The notes beneath the pieces are model-generated. The model saw only the letters and a program-made list of their open reading frames with translations, was not told the origin of the DNA and ran no database searches. Shown one piece after another: positions 6,635-13,196 of a DNA stretch of 58,152 bases. The stretch comes from a virus. Made by a program: the position numbers and the translations under genes. Where the stretch lies: IMG/VR virus record IMGVR_UViG_3300042988_001268, positions 1-58,152 of that record; one strand, given 5' to 3'. Within the stretch, counting starts at the first letter, position 1. The number at the start of each line of letters is the position of its first letter.

Positions 6635-8092
6635 ATGCTTTGCGATCTTTTCAGCGTGACAACCGACATCAAGGACAAGCTGGGGAACGGAACCCGGCAG
6701 GCGAACGAAGCCGAGGCGAAAGCCTATGCCGACTTTCTGCGGCGGCGGCGCGATCTGCCCGACCTGGGCCATTGCGACCTGCACATCCTGTCAATCGGCG
6801 CTGGCCGACGCGGCGGGTTCATCTATCAGGGCGCGACGTTCGGGCGCCGGATTGCGGCCCCGCACAACATCAAGCAGCCGGGCGGGGAATTCCGGCATGT
6901 TCCGGCGGAATACGAGAACGGCGCGTTTTCCGTCATCTTCCCCGGCCACGATATGCACCGGGCCCGCGTCAAGTTCGAGGAACTGGACGAAGCCGGCGAG
7001 ACGGTGAAGGCCAGCACCCTACCAGTGGAGCCGAAAAAGGGCGGCGTGATCTGGTCGCGCGAGGACGTGCGCAAGGCCGCCGGCAAGGTGGAGAAGCCGG
7101 GCAAGGTGAAGGCCGCGCCGGCGGCGGACCCTATCCCGGTCGCGTGCGACCCGGCCCCTACCGTGGAAATGGCCACCCAGGAGCCGCAGGAGCGCGCCGA
7201 GGAGCCTCCCGCACCCCATGCCTATCCGGAGCCTGTGAAGGCGCTGAGCGAGGCCGAGGCGGGCGAGAGCGAGGCAATCGAACCTTACGATGCTATCGTA
7301 AAGTTGCCGGAGGTGGACCCCATCGCCGAACTTCTCGCCCGGGTGGAAGCGCTCGAGGCGCGGGTGGAGGCCCTACCGGCGGATATGGTGGCGCCCCCTA
7401 TCGCGGCTGCAGGACGGCCGGCGCGCACGGTGGCGCACGAGCGGGCAATTCGCCGGGCATGGGCAGAGCGGAAGGCGCGGCGGCGCTCCGATGCCATTTC
7501 GGCGGATCGCTTCAGCCAGCTTGTCGAGACGAGCGGGAAGCTGAGCACGGCGGAAAGCAATCTCCGCATGGGCCAGGCCCAGTATGACGGGCTCAAGGCG
7601 GATCTTGCCGAAGCGCGAACCCGGCTGCAGGCCAAGCAGGAATTGCTCGACGCCGAAAACGAGAACTACCGGGCTCTTGCTAGGCTGCTGGACCGGATCG
7701 CCGCCAAGCGCCGCCGCGCCGTGCTGAATGCCCGCATCCTGCAAACGCGGCTTTGGAGCGAATGCGCGCTGGTCGACCGATACCGGGGAGAGGTGAAGGC
7801 CGCCAAGGTGGAGGCGGAAGGCGCGCAGGGACGGGCGGACATGGCCCAGGCCGAGCTCGCCAGGATCAAGCGCGACATGGCGGACCCATCGCAGCCGGAA
7901 CGGGCCAACGACATCGCCCGCTTGATCCAGGAGCGGGACGCGGCGCGAACGGCGGCCGCTGCAACCGATGCCCGCAACCGGGCGCTGCAGAGCGCGGTGG
8001 ATGGGCTGGCCGACAAGTTCGAGGGCATGGTATCCCGCGTGAGCCGTGCCGAGGCGGCGATGCGTGCGGCCGGGCTGACGTTGGCGGCGTAG
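6635..8092 (+). CDS. Large coiled-coil protein of the left arm
   Basis: 485 residues from MLCDLFSVTTDIKDK, six bases after GAAGGGA; ATGs at 6620 and 6629 are too close to that site. N-terminal globular part (1-135) contains GRRGGFIYQGATFGRRIA and GHDMHRARVKFEEL. A Pro/Glu/Ala-rich linker (about 150-260) is where five CCCTAYC motifs sit, encoding Leu-Pro, Pro-Ile or Pro-Thr. From about 270 to the end come heptad-like helices with long Glu/Ala/Arg runs, a likely coiled coil. It resembles structural or DNA-organising phage proteins in layout only. The linker may have grown by motif acquisition. Function unknown. Confidence 0.6.
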   Translation: MLCDLFSVTTDIKDKLGNGTRQANEAEAKAYADFLRRRRDLPDLGHCDLHILSIGAGRRGGFIYQGATFGRRIAAPHNIKQPGGEFRHVPAEYENGAFSVIFPGHDMHRARVKFEELDEAGETVKASTLPVEPKKGGVIWSREDVRKAAGKVEKPGKVKAAPAADPIPVACDPAPTVEMATQEPQERAEEPPAPHAYPEPVKALSEAEAGESEAIEPYDAIVKLPEVDPIAELLARVEALEARVEALPADMVAPPIAAAGRPARTVAHERAIRRAWAERKARRRSDAISADRFSQLVETSGKLSTAESNLRMGQAQYDGLKADLAEARTRLQAKQELLDAENENYRALARLLDRIAAKRRRAVLNARILQTRLWSECALVDRYRGEVKAAKVEAEGAQGRADMAQAELARIKRDMADPSQPERANDIARLIQERDAARTAAAATDARNRALQSAVDGLADKFEGMVSRVSRAEAAMRAAGLTLAA

Positions 8093-8095
8093 GGC

Positions 8096-8150
8096 GAGGC
8101 ATGGTAAGCAAGGTCATTGGCAGATGCGGGTTCGAATCCCGTCAGGCTTA
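8096..8150 (+). tRNA. Degenerate tRNA-like element 1
   Basis: A perfect T-arm (GCGGG, TTCGAAT, CCCGT; 8126-8142) and a D-arm-like GGCATGGTAAGC (8098-8109) are present. Only 16 bases lie between the arms, where a normal tRNA has about 22-23, and no 7-base anticodon loop on a stem can be drawn. The 3' CAGGCTT does not pair with the bases before the D-arm. Probably a remnant or a mimic, not a functional tRNA. Confidence 0.5.
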
Positions 8151-8167
8151 GCCGCACTGCTTGGCGG

Positions 8168-8232
8168 TCGCCTGTAGTTCAACGGTAGAACGGTCCTCGG
8201 GGGAGAACCGGGTTCGAATCCCGGCCGGCAGT
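8168..8232 (+). tRNA. Degenerate tRNA-like element 2, glycine-tRNA-like D-arm
   Basis: D-arm GTTC-AACGGTA-GAAC (8177-8191) and T-arm CCGGG-TTCGAAT-CCCGG (8208-8224) are perfect. The TGTAGTTCAAYGGTAGAAC stretch is what bacterial tRNA-Gly carries. Exactly 16 bases separate the two arms, as in element 1. They can fold only into a hairpin with a GGGG loop, not an anticodon arm. The acceptor ends pair at about five of seven positions. Confidence 0.55.
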
Positions 8233-8244
8233 GAAGCCTAAGCA

Positions 8245-8280
8245 GAGGTTGAGCCGGTAGCATAATGGTAATGCGCCCCA
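8245..8280 (+). tRNA. 5' fragment of a tRNA
   Basis: GAGCCGGTAGCATAATGGTAATGCG contains a good D-arm (GCA-TAATGGTAA-TGC, 8260-8274) in the same order as in elements 1 and 2. The sequence then runs into CCCTACC (8282) and CCCTATCGCGG (8302), with no anticodon or T-arm. It looks like a tRNA whose 3' half was replaced by motif-bearing DNA. Confidence 0.4.
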
Positions 8281-8338
8281 TCCCCTACCGCACTCGCCCA
8301 CCCCTATCGCGGATTAGTAGGACAAAGGAAAACCCATC

Positions 8339-8596
8339 ATGGCTTACCCGGACCCCAAAGAAATGGAGGCCGCCCAGAATAGAGCGATGGAAGCTCTTTC
8401 GAGGGCGCGACGCGACTGCACTGAAATCATTGGCGGGACATATCGACGGCGCCCAGATCAGATGGATCGGGCGGATTGCGAATGGAAGTTGTCTCAATGC
8501 GAGGAAATCGCGCGGGATGTGCGTGCCCTAATCGAGCAGGCAGCTTCAGAGATCGGAAACACCCGGTGGGCCCCGCCGCCGTTTGCGAAGAACTAG
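8339..8596 (+). CDS. Unknown helical protein, 85 residues
   Basis: Begins MAYPDPKEMEAAQNRA behind ACAAAGGAAAACCCATC. Two long helices can be inferred (MEAAQNRAMEALSRARRD and CEEIARDVRALIEQAASE), with two cysteines at similar distances from the turn. It ends just before paired motif copies at 8597 and 8618. No family recognised. Confidence 0.5.
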   Translation: MAYPDPKEMEAAQNRAMEALSRARRDCTEIIGGTYRRRPDQMDRADCEWKLSQCEEIARDVRALIEQAASEIGNTRWAPPPFAKN

Positions 8597-8665
8597 CCCT
8601 ACCGCCGGCGCGCACGGCCCTACCTTGCGCGCCGGACGGGGGAGGCGTATCGAATGCAGCGTGAT

Positions 8666-8770
8666 GTGGCCTTGGCGGAATTGATAGACGCTGAAAGTCG
8701 CAAGGCAAAGCTGGACGGTCTGATGGCCGGAGGACCAGCGTAATCCGTGGTTTGAGTCCCGGAGGCCGCA
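8666..8770 (+). tRNA. Leucine-tRNA-like element, degenerate
   Basis: Acceptor strands GTGGCCT (8666-8672) and AGGCCGC (8763-8769) pair over seven positions, followed by discriminator A. TTGGCGGAATTGATAGACGC is a textbook tRNA-Leu D-arm. A long arm GCTGG/CCAGC (8710-8714 with 8735-8739) resembles a class II variable arm. However, the anticodon stem cannot be formed, the T-stem has two mismatches, and 105 bases is longer than a normal tRNA-Leu. It may be a decayed or structurally altered tRNA. Confidence 0.5.
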
Positions 8771-8823
8771 TCACATAGCCGGATTGCCCGACCGGCCGCG
8801 AGAGAGGGCAGGAGAACGAGACG

Positions 8824-9099
8824 ATGAAAGACGCATCCCAAGAGGAACTGGCCAAGGTTTATCTTGGCATCTGGCTAGTGAACCGCGAACTGTTCACCGC
8901 CTTCCGCGCTGGCAATCCCGCCATCACCGCGACGATGCTGGTGAACTCGGCGCTCCCCGCGCAGAACGTGTGGAAGATGCTCGACCATGAGACGCGCACC
9001 GCAACGCGCAAGCGTATCCGAATGGAATTCGGCGGACACTGGAAGACGATCAACCCGCTTGATGATGAGTGGTGGGCGGCGCGGGGGTCAGTTCAATGA
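8824..9099 (+). CDS. Unknown 91-residue protein upstream of DNA ligase
   Basis: Start MKDASQEELAKVYLG follows GGCAGGAGAACGAGACG. Helical, with WLVNRELFTAFRAGNP and DHETRTATRKRIRMEF. Its final codons overlap the ATG of the ligase-like gene (TCAATGATCC), so the two are probably co-translated. No domain recognised; a DNA-repair accessory role would be guesswork. Confidence 0.5.
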   Translation: MKDASQEELAKVYLGIWLVNRELFTAFRAGNPAITATMLVNSALPAQNVWKMLDHETRTATRKRIRMEFGGHWKTINPLDDEWWAARGSVQ

Positions 9100-9767
9100 T
9101 CCACACCGAACTCTGCCAACTCCTCGGCGACTGGGACGGCACCACCCCTACCGGCGGCGTCTGGTTCGAGCAAAAGCATGATGGCTGGCGCGCACTCCGG
9201 TTCGCCGGGATCGACGGCCAGGTGCGCCTCTGGACCCGCAACGGCCTGCCGATCGAGGGCACCGGACACATCCTCTGGCGCTTGGAGCAGATGGAGCAGG
9301 CCGCCGGCGAACCCATGATGTTCGATGGCGAGTTCGTGGTCGACGGCACGCTCGACGCCACGAAGCGCTGGGCGGAGAAGGGCTGGCGCGCAGGCGGTGA
9401 GGCCGGCGTCTTTCACCTGTTCGACGGGATGCCGCTCAGCGCCTGGCAGGCGGGCGGCGATCCTACCCCGCTCTACGAGCGCAAGAAGCGGCTCAAGGCC
9501 CTGTTCGACGCATCGGCCGGCGACGGATGGGAGTGGCGCCCGGGTTCGCGCGGCCGGGACGAGAACGGCCCGCCGGCGGTGCAGCTTGTCGAGGATGGCT
9601 GGGCGGCCGACGCGGGCGAGGTGATCGCTGGGGCCCGGCGTGTGTGGGCTACCGGGGGTGAGGGCTTAGTCCTGAAGGACTGGTCGAGTCCCTACCGCCG
9701 CACAAGATCGCCCGCATGGGCAAAGGTAAAACGTGAAAACTGCCACCGATGGCTGCGCGCCGCGTGA
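9096..9767 (+). CDS. ATP-dependent DNA ligase, adenylation domain only
   Basis: 223 residues carrying the nucleotidyltransferase motifs in order: motif I EQKHDGWRAL with the adenylated lysine at residue 27, motif III MFDGEFVV near 81, motif IIIa FHLFDGMPLS near 110, motif IV GGEGLVLKD near 194 and motif V AWAKVKR near 211. It should seal nicks using ATP, or transfer AMP to another substrate. There is no C-terminal OB-fold after motif V, so it is shorter than usual viral ligases. It starts within the end of the preceding gene. Two motif copies (9146, 9690) lie inside its coding sequence, just before motif I and just before motif V. Confidence 0.85.
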   Translation: MIHTELCQLLGDWDGTTPTGGVWFEQKHDGWRALRFAGIDGQVRLWTRNGLPIEGTGHILWRLEQMEQAAGEPMMFDGEFVVDGTLDATKRWAEKGWRAGGEAGVFHLFDGMPLSAWQAGGDPTPLYERKKRLKALFDASAGDGWEWRPGSRGRDENGPPAVQLVEDGWAADAGEVIAGARRVWATGGEGLVLKDWSSPYRRTRSPAWAKVKRENCHRWLRAA

Positions 9768-9793
9768 AGGCTACCAGATAACAGGAGAACGTG

Positions 9794-10351
9794 ATGAGCA
9801 AGATGGATATGCCCGTCGGCATAGCAATCAACGAACTGCGAAGCGATGGAACGGTGACTGTTACTGCCGAATTTATGGAAGGGAGGATGGCGGCTCCATT
9901 CGCTCGCGTGTTCGACGCGCTGCGAAAGTTGGGCGGTAATCAGGAAGCGTATTCCATCCTCGCCGACACGGAACGGGCGCTGAAACGCGCAGCGAAGCGG
10001 GCGGAGAGCCTATCGGGGGAATGGGAGCGGGTGGAGTTCCTGCCTACCCGTGGCGCCACGGTCGAGTTCACCGGCCGGCTGCTGGTCGAGGACGAATTCG
10101 AGAGCCGGGGCCCTACCCCTATCGCCGCACACATGCAGATCTGGGAGACCAAGGGCGGCGCGCTGGTAGCGGTCGACGAGACCCAGCGGATCGGGACCGA
10201 CAGCACGCCCCGGCTTGCGGTGCTGATGGCACCCCCTATCGCGGACGTGCAGGAGCAGCGGTTCGCCGTGATGGAGCATTTCGGGTGGAGCAGCCGGGCG
10301 CGGTCTATGGCGCGCAAGTTGGGCTGGAGCCTTCGCGTCGAGGTAGAATGA
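9794..10351 (+). CDS. Unknown 185-residue protein
   Basis: Start MSKMDMPVGIAINEL follows ACAGGAGAACGTG. A helical segment (residues 35-75) precedes a beta-rich region (ATVEFTGRLLVEDEF; QIWETKGGALVAVDE) and a basic C-terminal part (SSRARSMARKLGWSLRVEVE). Two tandem motif copies (10111, 10116) encode Pro-Thr-Pro-Ile and another (10234) encodes Pro-Pro-Ile. It is the last plus-strand gene of the arm. Function unknown. Confidence 0.55.
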   Translation: MSKMDMPVGIAINELRSDGTVTVTAEFMEGRMAAPFARVFDALRKLGGNQEAYSILADTERALKRAAKRAESLSGEWERVEFLPTRGATVEFTGRLLVEDEFESRGPTPIAAHMQIWETKGGALVAVDETQRIGTDSTPRLAVLMAPPIADVQEQRFAVMEHFGWSSRARSMARKLGWSLRVEVE

Positions 10352-10711
10352 GGGCGGCGGCGACCGGGAACCCCCAATCCATCCGCCGCCCCATCATCCG
10401 GCGATCAACCCGGATGCCCTTGCGGGTTTCGAGGCTGCGACGGTTTCAGTGCCTGCCGATATTCAGTCGGCTTGCGATGCAATGGCACCTGCGATGACAA
10501 ACCGCCCCGACACCAGCGCCGCAGCAACGCACCCCTATCAGCGGAGCCGCGCGAGGGGAATCCCTACCGGCGAACTGGTAGCTGGAACTGGTAGTCAGTA
10601 CCGCTCGGTGGCTACCAGTTTGATGTGTTCGAAAACCGCAGAACTCTGCCGGAAACGGGGCGGCGCCGTGCCCAACGCCGCCCCGCCCAAGGCCGAACGC
10701 GCCGACCAAGG
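10352..10711 (+). terminator. Convergent intergenic region with inverted repeats
   Basis: Between the converging transcription units lie AACTGGTAGC (10573-10582), a partial direct copy AACTGGTAG (10586-10594) and the inverse GCTACCAGTT (10611-10620). Either left copy can pair with the right one over nine or ten bases. No T-run follows, so this may be a bidirectional transcript-end structure or a binding site. Two CCCTAYC motifs (10533, 10562) precede it. An open frame at 10449-10805 exists but overlaps the real minus-strand gene. Confidence 0.45.
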
Positions 10712-11509
10712 TCAGATGATCGAGTGGATGACGAAGTCCTGCCCGAAGGTGCGGGGCTTGGGCCTGCCCTTGGCGACCAGCGGCTTGCCGAACTTGCCCA
10801 TGTAGGTCCGGGCCTGCCGGTACGCGGTCGCCTCTGGATCGAAGCAGCAATAGACGATGCCGGTCTCGCCAAGGGCCTCGGCCATCGGACGGAACGATGC
10901 CTCCAACTCCGCTTCCGTCAGCCACTCGAGCATGAATTCCAGCGTGCGCAGTTTCGCGCCGGGCTGCATGTCGGGAACGCCCCAGCGGGTGAATTCGAGA
11001 GCGCCGAGATCCTTGGTCCCGTACTCGAAATCACGGTTGTAGAAGCGGGCCGGTTCGATCCGCTTGCCCAGCACCAGCGTCGCCCCTTCGAAGTCACCGC
11101 TATGGCTTCCGATGTCCACGCGCCACCAGCGCTTCGTGTACGTCGACGGCAACTCATGGTGCGAATGGTAGAGGCCATCCGTGCGGGTGATCGACGGGTT
11201 GATGAAGGTCATCGGGCTGCTGTCGTAATCGGCGGATCCGTCGACCTCTGCCTGGCTGTCCCCCAGGCGCAACCGGATCGTGGTCGACGACGTCGCATTG
11301 GCTGAGACCAACGCGCAGAAGTCCACCTCCTTGGCTGATCCGAAGTCCCCGCGGACCCATGCGTTGCCGGACCCGCTCGTGCGCCATGTCAGGCCGATCG
11401 ATTCCGGCCGCCCGAGATGGGTTGCGGGATGCGAGGCCGTCGCATTGCCGGTGGCGATGGTGCCAAGGCTCAGCGGGACGACGAAGATCGGCTTGCGGAT
11501 GGTGGTCAT
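10712..11509 (-). CDS. Tail-associated or surface protein, 265 residues
   Basis: Beta-rich protein with NPSITRTDGLYHSHHELPSTYT, KRWWRVDIGSHSGDFEGATLVLG and an extended C-terminal part including EFMLEWLTEAELEASF. The first 140 residues resemble a jelly-roll or discoidin-type carbohydrate-binding fold in pattern (W-R-V-D, F-x-G-A-x-L-V-L-G), a weak impression. It is the last gene of the late operon, after lysis. It could be a distal tail or receptor-binding accessory; no family is certain. Confidence 0.55.
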   Translation of the reverse strand: MTTIRKPIFVVPLSLGTIATGNATASHPATHLGRPESIGLTWRTSGSGNAWVRGDFGSAKEVDFCALVSANATSSTTIRLRLGDSQAEVDGSADYDSSPMTFINPSITRTDGLYHSHHELPSTYTKRWWRVDIGSHSGDFEGATLVLGKRIEPARFYNRDFEYGTKDLGALEFTRWGVPDMQPGAKLRTLEFMLEWLTEAELEASFRPMAEALGETGIVYCCFDPEATAYRQARTYMGKFGKPLVAKGRPKPRTFGQDFVIHSII

Positions 11510-11512
11510 GGA

Positions 11513-11884
11513 TCAGCCCCAAACGGTGAGCGTGGCGCTCTGCTTGTCAAAGTCGATGGTGATGTCGCTCACGATCACGTCACGCGAAACGCCGCGCTCG
11601 GTATCGGTGAACACGCCCAGCGGGACGGCGCCGAGATAGGTGAGCGCCAGAACCTCATTGAGGCCGGTCACGGTCACGCGGAACCGGCGGCGCTCCTCGG
11701 ACAAGAGGGCCTGCCTGCCGTTGGCGATCTGCTGTGCACTGGTGACGGTGTCGAAGTAGGTCGGGACGGGATCTTCGCTTTCACGGGCAAGACCGCCGTG
11801 ATGGGTAACAGGCGCGGAACTCTGCGCCACCACCTTGCGGTATTCGTTCGTGATGAAGCCGATCCGGGATGCGGTTGCAGTCAT
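11513..11884 (-). CDS. Unknown 123-residue late protein
   Basis: Begins MTATASRIGFITNEYRKV and ends SATLTVWG four bases before the next gene. The beta-rich second half (RFRVTVTGLNEVLALTYLG; VIVSDITIDFDKQ) resembles a small virion or tail-associated domain. The first half may be extended (QSSAPVTHHGGLARES). Close spacing suggests it works with the 265-residue protein that follows. Confidence 0.5.
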   Translation of the reverse strand: MTATASRIGFITNEYRKVVAQSSAPVTHHGGLARESEDPVPTYFDTVTSAQQIANGRQALLSEERRRFRVTVTGLNEVLALTYLGAVPLGVFTDTERGVSRDVIVSDITIDFDKQSATLTVWG

Positions 11885-11906
11885 CGGGGCACCTCTGGCT
11901 GGTTGG

Positions 11907-12161
11907 TCACTTCTTCTCGCCCGATGGCCAAGCCTCGACAGTCAGGCGGTGCCGGGCGGCGCATTCGCCCCACGCGGCAATCAGGGATGCCTCCCAGGCG
12001 AGGCGGTCAGGGTCGATCATCACCAGCGGGCGCGGATCCAGCGGCGGGCATGGTGCGGCGAGGTTCGCCTGTAGCTTCGGCACTGGCGCGATCGAGCGCG
12101 CCGTCGAGCACGCCGAGAGCAGCGTCAGGCACAGCACACTCGGCAGGAACTTTGACGTCAC
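11907..12161 (-). CDS. Rz1-like outer-membrane spanin lipoprotein
   Basis: 84 residues from a GTG start (MTSKFLPSVLCLTLLS) with ribosome site AGGGAG eight bases upstream. The N-terminal signal ends in a lipobox, LLSAC, so the mature protein should be a lipid-anchored outer-membrane protein. It is Pro-rich after the anchor (APVPKLQANLAAPCPPLDPRP), as Rz1 proteins are. The start lies inside the Rz-like gene in another frame, the nested arrangement of spanin pairs. With Rz it should fuse the two membranes in the last lysis step. Confidence 0.75.
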   Translation of the reverse strand: MTSKFLPSVLCLTLLSACSTARSIAPVPKLQANLAAPCPPLDPRPLVMIDPDRLAWEASLIAAWGECAARHRLTVEAWPSGEKK

Positions 12162-12408
12162 GGTAGATCTCCCTGATCTGGGTCTGGGTCTGGATGGCAG
12201 CGGGGCGGTGCTCGGCGAGCAGGGCTTCCAGTTCAGCACCCTTGCCGTCGACCTTGCCCTGCATGGCCTCGCGCAGCTTCTCGGCCTTCTCGACCGCCTT
12301 GAGCGCCGCGCTGTCGGCGAAGGCATCGCGCACCGACCATCCCGCGCCGAACCCGGCGATGAGGCATAGGGCAGCGGCGCCGGCGAGGAGTTGCGGAGGG
12401 ATCACCAT
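12007..12408 (-). CDS. Rz-like inner-membrane spanin
   Basis: 133 residues: an N-terminal membrane anchor (LLAGAAALCLIAGFGAGW), then a periplasmic helical stretch (ALKAVEKAEKLREAMQGKV) and a Pro/Ala-rich tail. This is the i-spanin plan. Its 3' part overlaps the Rz1-like frame. The start overlaps the end of a 32-residue membrane peptide. The position directly after holin and endolysin supports the role. Confidence 0.75.
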   Translation of the reverse strand: MVIPPQLLAGAAALCLIAGFGAGWSVRDAFADSAALKAVEKAEKLREAMQGKVDGKGAELEALLAEHRPAAIQTQTQIREIYRDVKVPAECAVPDAALGVLDGALDRASAEATGEPRRTMPAAGSAPAGDDRP

Positions 12409-12500
12409 GCACCACCAAGGTGCGTAGCGAAGGCGAGCAGGGCGATGGCAGAGACCACGCCACCGGCGAGCATGAAGCCCGGAGAGCGGATCCAGTCCAT
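12402..12500 (-). CDS. 32-residue single-helix membrane peptide of the lysis cluster
   Basis: MDWIRSPGFMLAGGVVSAI...THLGGAW: a charged N-terminus, one hydrophobic helix and a short tail. The ATG overlaps the endolysin stop (TGATG-type overlap) and the end overlaps the Rz start, so it sits coupled between the two. Such peptides can be holin accessories or antiholins. Support is positional and compositional only. Confidence 0.4.
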   Translation of the reverse strand: MDWIRSPGFMLAGGVVSAIALLAFATHLGGAW

Positions 12501-12988
12501 CAGGCTACCCCTCTCAGGCACAGGGCCCGCTCGGATTGGCGCCGGCGGACAAGGCCAGCGACCTCGCGGCCACCAGCAAATCGCCATGAGAGGAAGGCAT
12601 CGCAGGCGCGGCGCCAGCGACCGGCGCTGAACTCGCGCGCTACCCGGCTCTTGCGGTAGTTCCCGACGCCGATGTTGTAGGCGAGCGAGGTAGCCGCAGC
12701 GAGTTGCGGGGTATGCCCGGCGAGCTCTGGATTGCGCTGGAGGACGGGTCCGGCGAAGTCAGCGATGCCGTTGGCGAGCATATCGTCGCACTCGGCATCC
12801 GAGTAGCGCCGCATCGCCACCCGGGTTTCCCCGTAGCATACCGTCGGCACCTTCACGATGTCGAGGTAGGGGTCGTTCCGCTTGCCTTCGAACCCCCCGA
12901 TCAGCGCGACCATGAGCGTTGCCGCCGCGGCGCCACCGGCGACTTTCGCCAACCGCGTCCGGCCCTTCGGTTGCGCGGGATCAGGCAC
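12500..12988 (-). CDS. SAR-type endolysin, GH24 lysozyme
   Basis: 162 residues from a GTG at 12988 that overlaps the holin stop. The first 40 residues carry a weakly hydrophobic Ala/Gly-rich segment (AKVAGGAAAATLMVALIGG), the mark of a signal-anchor-release endolysin. The catalytic Glu follows in GFEGKRNDPYLD, with TVCYGET supplying the Thr of the Glu-Asp/Cys-Thr triad of T4/R21-like lysozymes. Later features (ATSLAYNIGVGNY; FLSWRFAGG) fit GH24. It cleaves peptidoglycan after release from the inner membrane. The longer reading from 13108 lacks this logic. Confidence 0.85.
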   Translation of the reverse strand: MPDPAQPKGRTRLAKVAGGAAAATLMVALIGGFEGKRNDPYLDIVKVPTVCYGETRVAMRRYSDAECDDMLANGIADFAGPVLQRNPELAGHTPQLAAATSLAYNIGVGNYRKSRVAREFSAGRWRRACDAFLSWRFAGGREVAGLVRRRQSERALCLRGVA

Positions 12989-13157
12989 CGCGCTTCTCGC
13001 GCCAGACAGCGAGGAGGAGGCCAGCCGCGGCACCCGCGTAGGCGAAGCGCACATCGAATGCCGCGTACTGCGGGGCGATGGCGGACACGGCGGTAAGCAC
13101 AAGGCCAACCTTCGTCGACACCTCGGCCCAGCGGGCTTTGATCCAGTTCACGATCAT
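12981..13157 (-). CDS. Holin, 58 residues
   Basis: MIVNWIKARWAEVSTKVGLV... gives two hydrophobic segments (VGLVLTAVSAIA, about 17-28; FAYAGAAAGLLLAVW, about 38-52) and a basic C-terminus (REKRGA), the plan of a small class II holin. It begins after GGAGAAAACCT and its stop overlaps the endolysin start. It should form inner-membrane lesions or, with a SAR endolysin, collapse the membrane potential that holds the lysozyme inactive. Confidence 0.7.
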   Translation of the reverse strand: MIVNWIKARWAEVSTKVGLVLTAVSAIAPQYAAFDVRFAYAGAAAGLLLAVWREKRGA

Positions 13158-13171
13158 AGGTTTTCTCCAAT

Positions 13172-13196
13172 GAAAAACCCCGCCGAAGCGGGGCTA
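13172..13196 (-). terminator. Rho-independent terminator before the holin gene
   Basis: On the minus strand GCCCCGC-TTCG-GCGGGGT is followed by TTTTC: a six-to-seven-base GC stem with a UUCG-type tetraloop and a T-run. It lies directly after the 99-residue membrane protein and before the holin. It should cut tail-gene transcription ahead of lysis unless antitermination operates, which may delay or limit holin synthesis. Confidence 0.75.

Larger units (their letters stand above)
1861..10572 (+). repeat. Dispersed directional motif CCCTAYC (28 strict copies)
   Basis: Strict CCCTAYC starts at 1861, 1914, 1989, 2234, 2485, 2622, 2711, 3816, 4752, 5458, 6163, 6546, 7017, 7129, 7156, 7371, 7396, 8282, 8302, 8597, 8618, 9146, 9690, 10111, 10116, 10234, 10533 and 10562. 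Most continue as CNGG, GCGG, GGCGG, GTGG or AGCGG. Near matches differing only at the first base occur at about 2657, 2743, 4731, 6574, 7219, 9461 and 10043. No reverse-orientation copy was found inside this interval; two reverse copies lie upstream, near 1082 and 1226. Copies fall in gaps and in genes in all three frames. Base composition alone would give roughly one or two copies. Confidence 0.85.

Noticed and set aside
10449-10805. Plus-strand frame of 118 residues across the convergent gap
   Set aside because: No ribosome site, overlaps the real minus-strand gene, and contains the inverted repeats and motif copies.
12989-13108. Longer start of the endolysin
   Set aside because: It would add 40 residues encoded antisense-like across the holin frame and place the SAR segment too far inside.
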